5,449 nt of DNA, taken from contig FR892197.1 of assembly GCA_000433115.1 (NCBI GenBank), positions 1 through 5,449 of the forward strand, written 5' to 3'. The first letter of the stretch is position 1; every line of letters begins with the position of its first letter. The translations under genes and the position numbers were made by a program. The notes below the pieces were generated by a model, which was not told the DNA's origin, ran no database searches, and saw nothing but the letters and a program-made list of their open reading frames with translations. The DNA is from Ruminococcus sp. CAG:382. GTDB lineage: Bacteria > Bacillota > Clostridia > Oscillospirales > CAG-382. Shown piece after piece: positions 5,034 through 5,449 of the stretch.

Positions 5034-5449
5034 TTATTCGCGGAGCTTTGATTTTTTCTTCCTCAGATCGCTGAAAAATCCGGAAAGCAATGCGGCGCAG
5101 TCGCTTTCAAGCACTCCGCCCTCCACCTCGCATTTGTGGTTCAGGGCAAACGAGTTCATGTCCATGACACTGCCGAAAGCTCCGGCTTTGCTGTCGTAAG
5201 CGCCGAAAACGACACGGCTGATGCGGCTGTTAATAATTGCGCCGGCGCACATCGGGCAGGGCTCAAGCGTCACATAAAGCGTGCAGTCGCAAAGCCGCCA
5301 CGCGCCAAGCCTTTTGCAGGCGCGGTCAATTGCCGTGATTTCCGCATGAAGAAGCGCATTTGCCTTGATTTCACGCATGTTTTTGCCCGATGACACGATT
5401 TTTCCGTCCTTGACGATGACCGCGCCTATCGGTACTTCGCCGAGAGCCG
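5034..5449 (-). CDS. tadA: tRNA-specific adenosine deaminase TadA (N-terminus missing)
   Basis: Zinc-dependent cytidine/deoxycytidylate deaminase-fold enzyme that converts the wobble adenosine 34 of tRNA-Arg(ACG) to inosine. The window holds 137 residues. They open with ALGEVPIGAVIV, which normally lies about 20 residues after the TadA start, so only a short N-terminal piece is lost past 5449. The signature HAE (fragment residues 34-36) provides a zinc-binding His and the catalytic Glu. PCPMCAGAI provides zinc-binding Cys64 and Cys67. VVFGAYDSKAGAFGS and the following MDMNSFALNHKCEV match TadA rather than guanine or cytosine deaminases. A GTG at 5396 could look like a start, but the conserved frame continues upstream to the edge. 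The stop TAA is 41 bases before the preferred start of the membrane gene. It is the first visible gene of the operon; its promoter is outside the window. Confidence 0.96.
   Translation of the reverse strand, partial: ALGEVPIGAVIVKDGKIVSSGKNMREIKANALLHAEITAIDRACKRLGAWRLCDCTLYVTLEPCPMCAGAIINSRISRVVFGAYDSKAGAFGSVMDMNSFALNHKCEVEGGVLESDCAALLSGFFSDLRKKKSKLRE

Noticed and set aside
5034..5396. A short tadA starting at the GTG at 5396
   Set aside because: The conserved ALGEVPIGAVIV segment continues in frame upstream to the window edge, so the gene is simply cut by the edge.

Overview
The window carries seven protein genes, all on the minus strand and almost wall to wall. Gene content suggests the low-to-mid GC Firmicutes, most likely an anaerobic clostridial or uncultured gut-type lineage. 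The evidence is a MetRS with a C-terminal tRNA-binding domain next to tatD (the metS-yabD order of Bacillus), a TatD-associated radical SAM gene, and good AGGAGG-type ribosome binding sites. The lineage is an inference; there is no rRNA or other marker gene here.

In transcription order (high to low coordinates) the layout is: tadA, tRNA adenosine deaminase, cut by the right edge (5449-5034); an unrecognised multi-pass membrane protein (4992-4342); metG, methionyl-tRNA synthetase (4345-2441); a 96-residue protein of unknown function (2436-2146); tatD, a TatD-family metal-dependent hydrolase (2143-1400); and a TatD-associated radical SAM protein (1396-794). A 158-base intergenic region (793-636) follows, and then gap, glyceraldehyde-3-phosphate dehydrogenase, cut by the left edge (635-1).

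The first six genes look like one operon. The spacings are 41 bases (or a 1-base overlap, depending on the start), a 4-base ATGA overlap, 4 bases, 2 bases and 3 bases, so translation is probably coupled along the chain. tadA and metG both act on tRNA (wobble inosine formation and Met charging). TatD proteins are 3'-5' nucleases or deacylase-like hydrolases, so a loose tRNA and nucleic-acid maintenance theme is plausible. The membrane protein, the 96-residue protein and the radical SAM protein have no assignable function and are the least explained content.

gap looks like a separate unit. A good sigma-70/sigma-A type promoter (TTGTTT-N17-TAAAAT) and a strong ribosome binding site precede it, and its codon use is that of a highly expressed gene. 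Upstream sequence contains two 22-base interrupted palindromes about 41 bases apart and a perfect 14-base palindrome touching the ribosome binding site, which are candidate regulatory sites. I saw no convincing intrinsic terminator between the operon and gap. I found no RNA genes, CRISPR arrays, insertion sequences or phage genes, and no clear new defence or mobile system.
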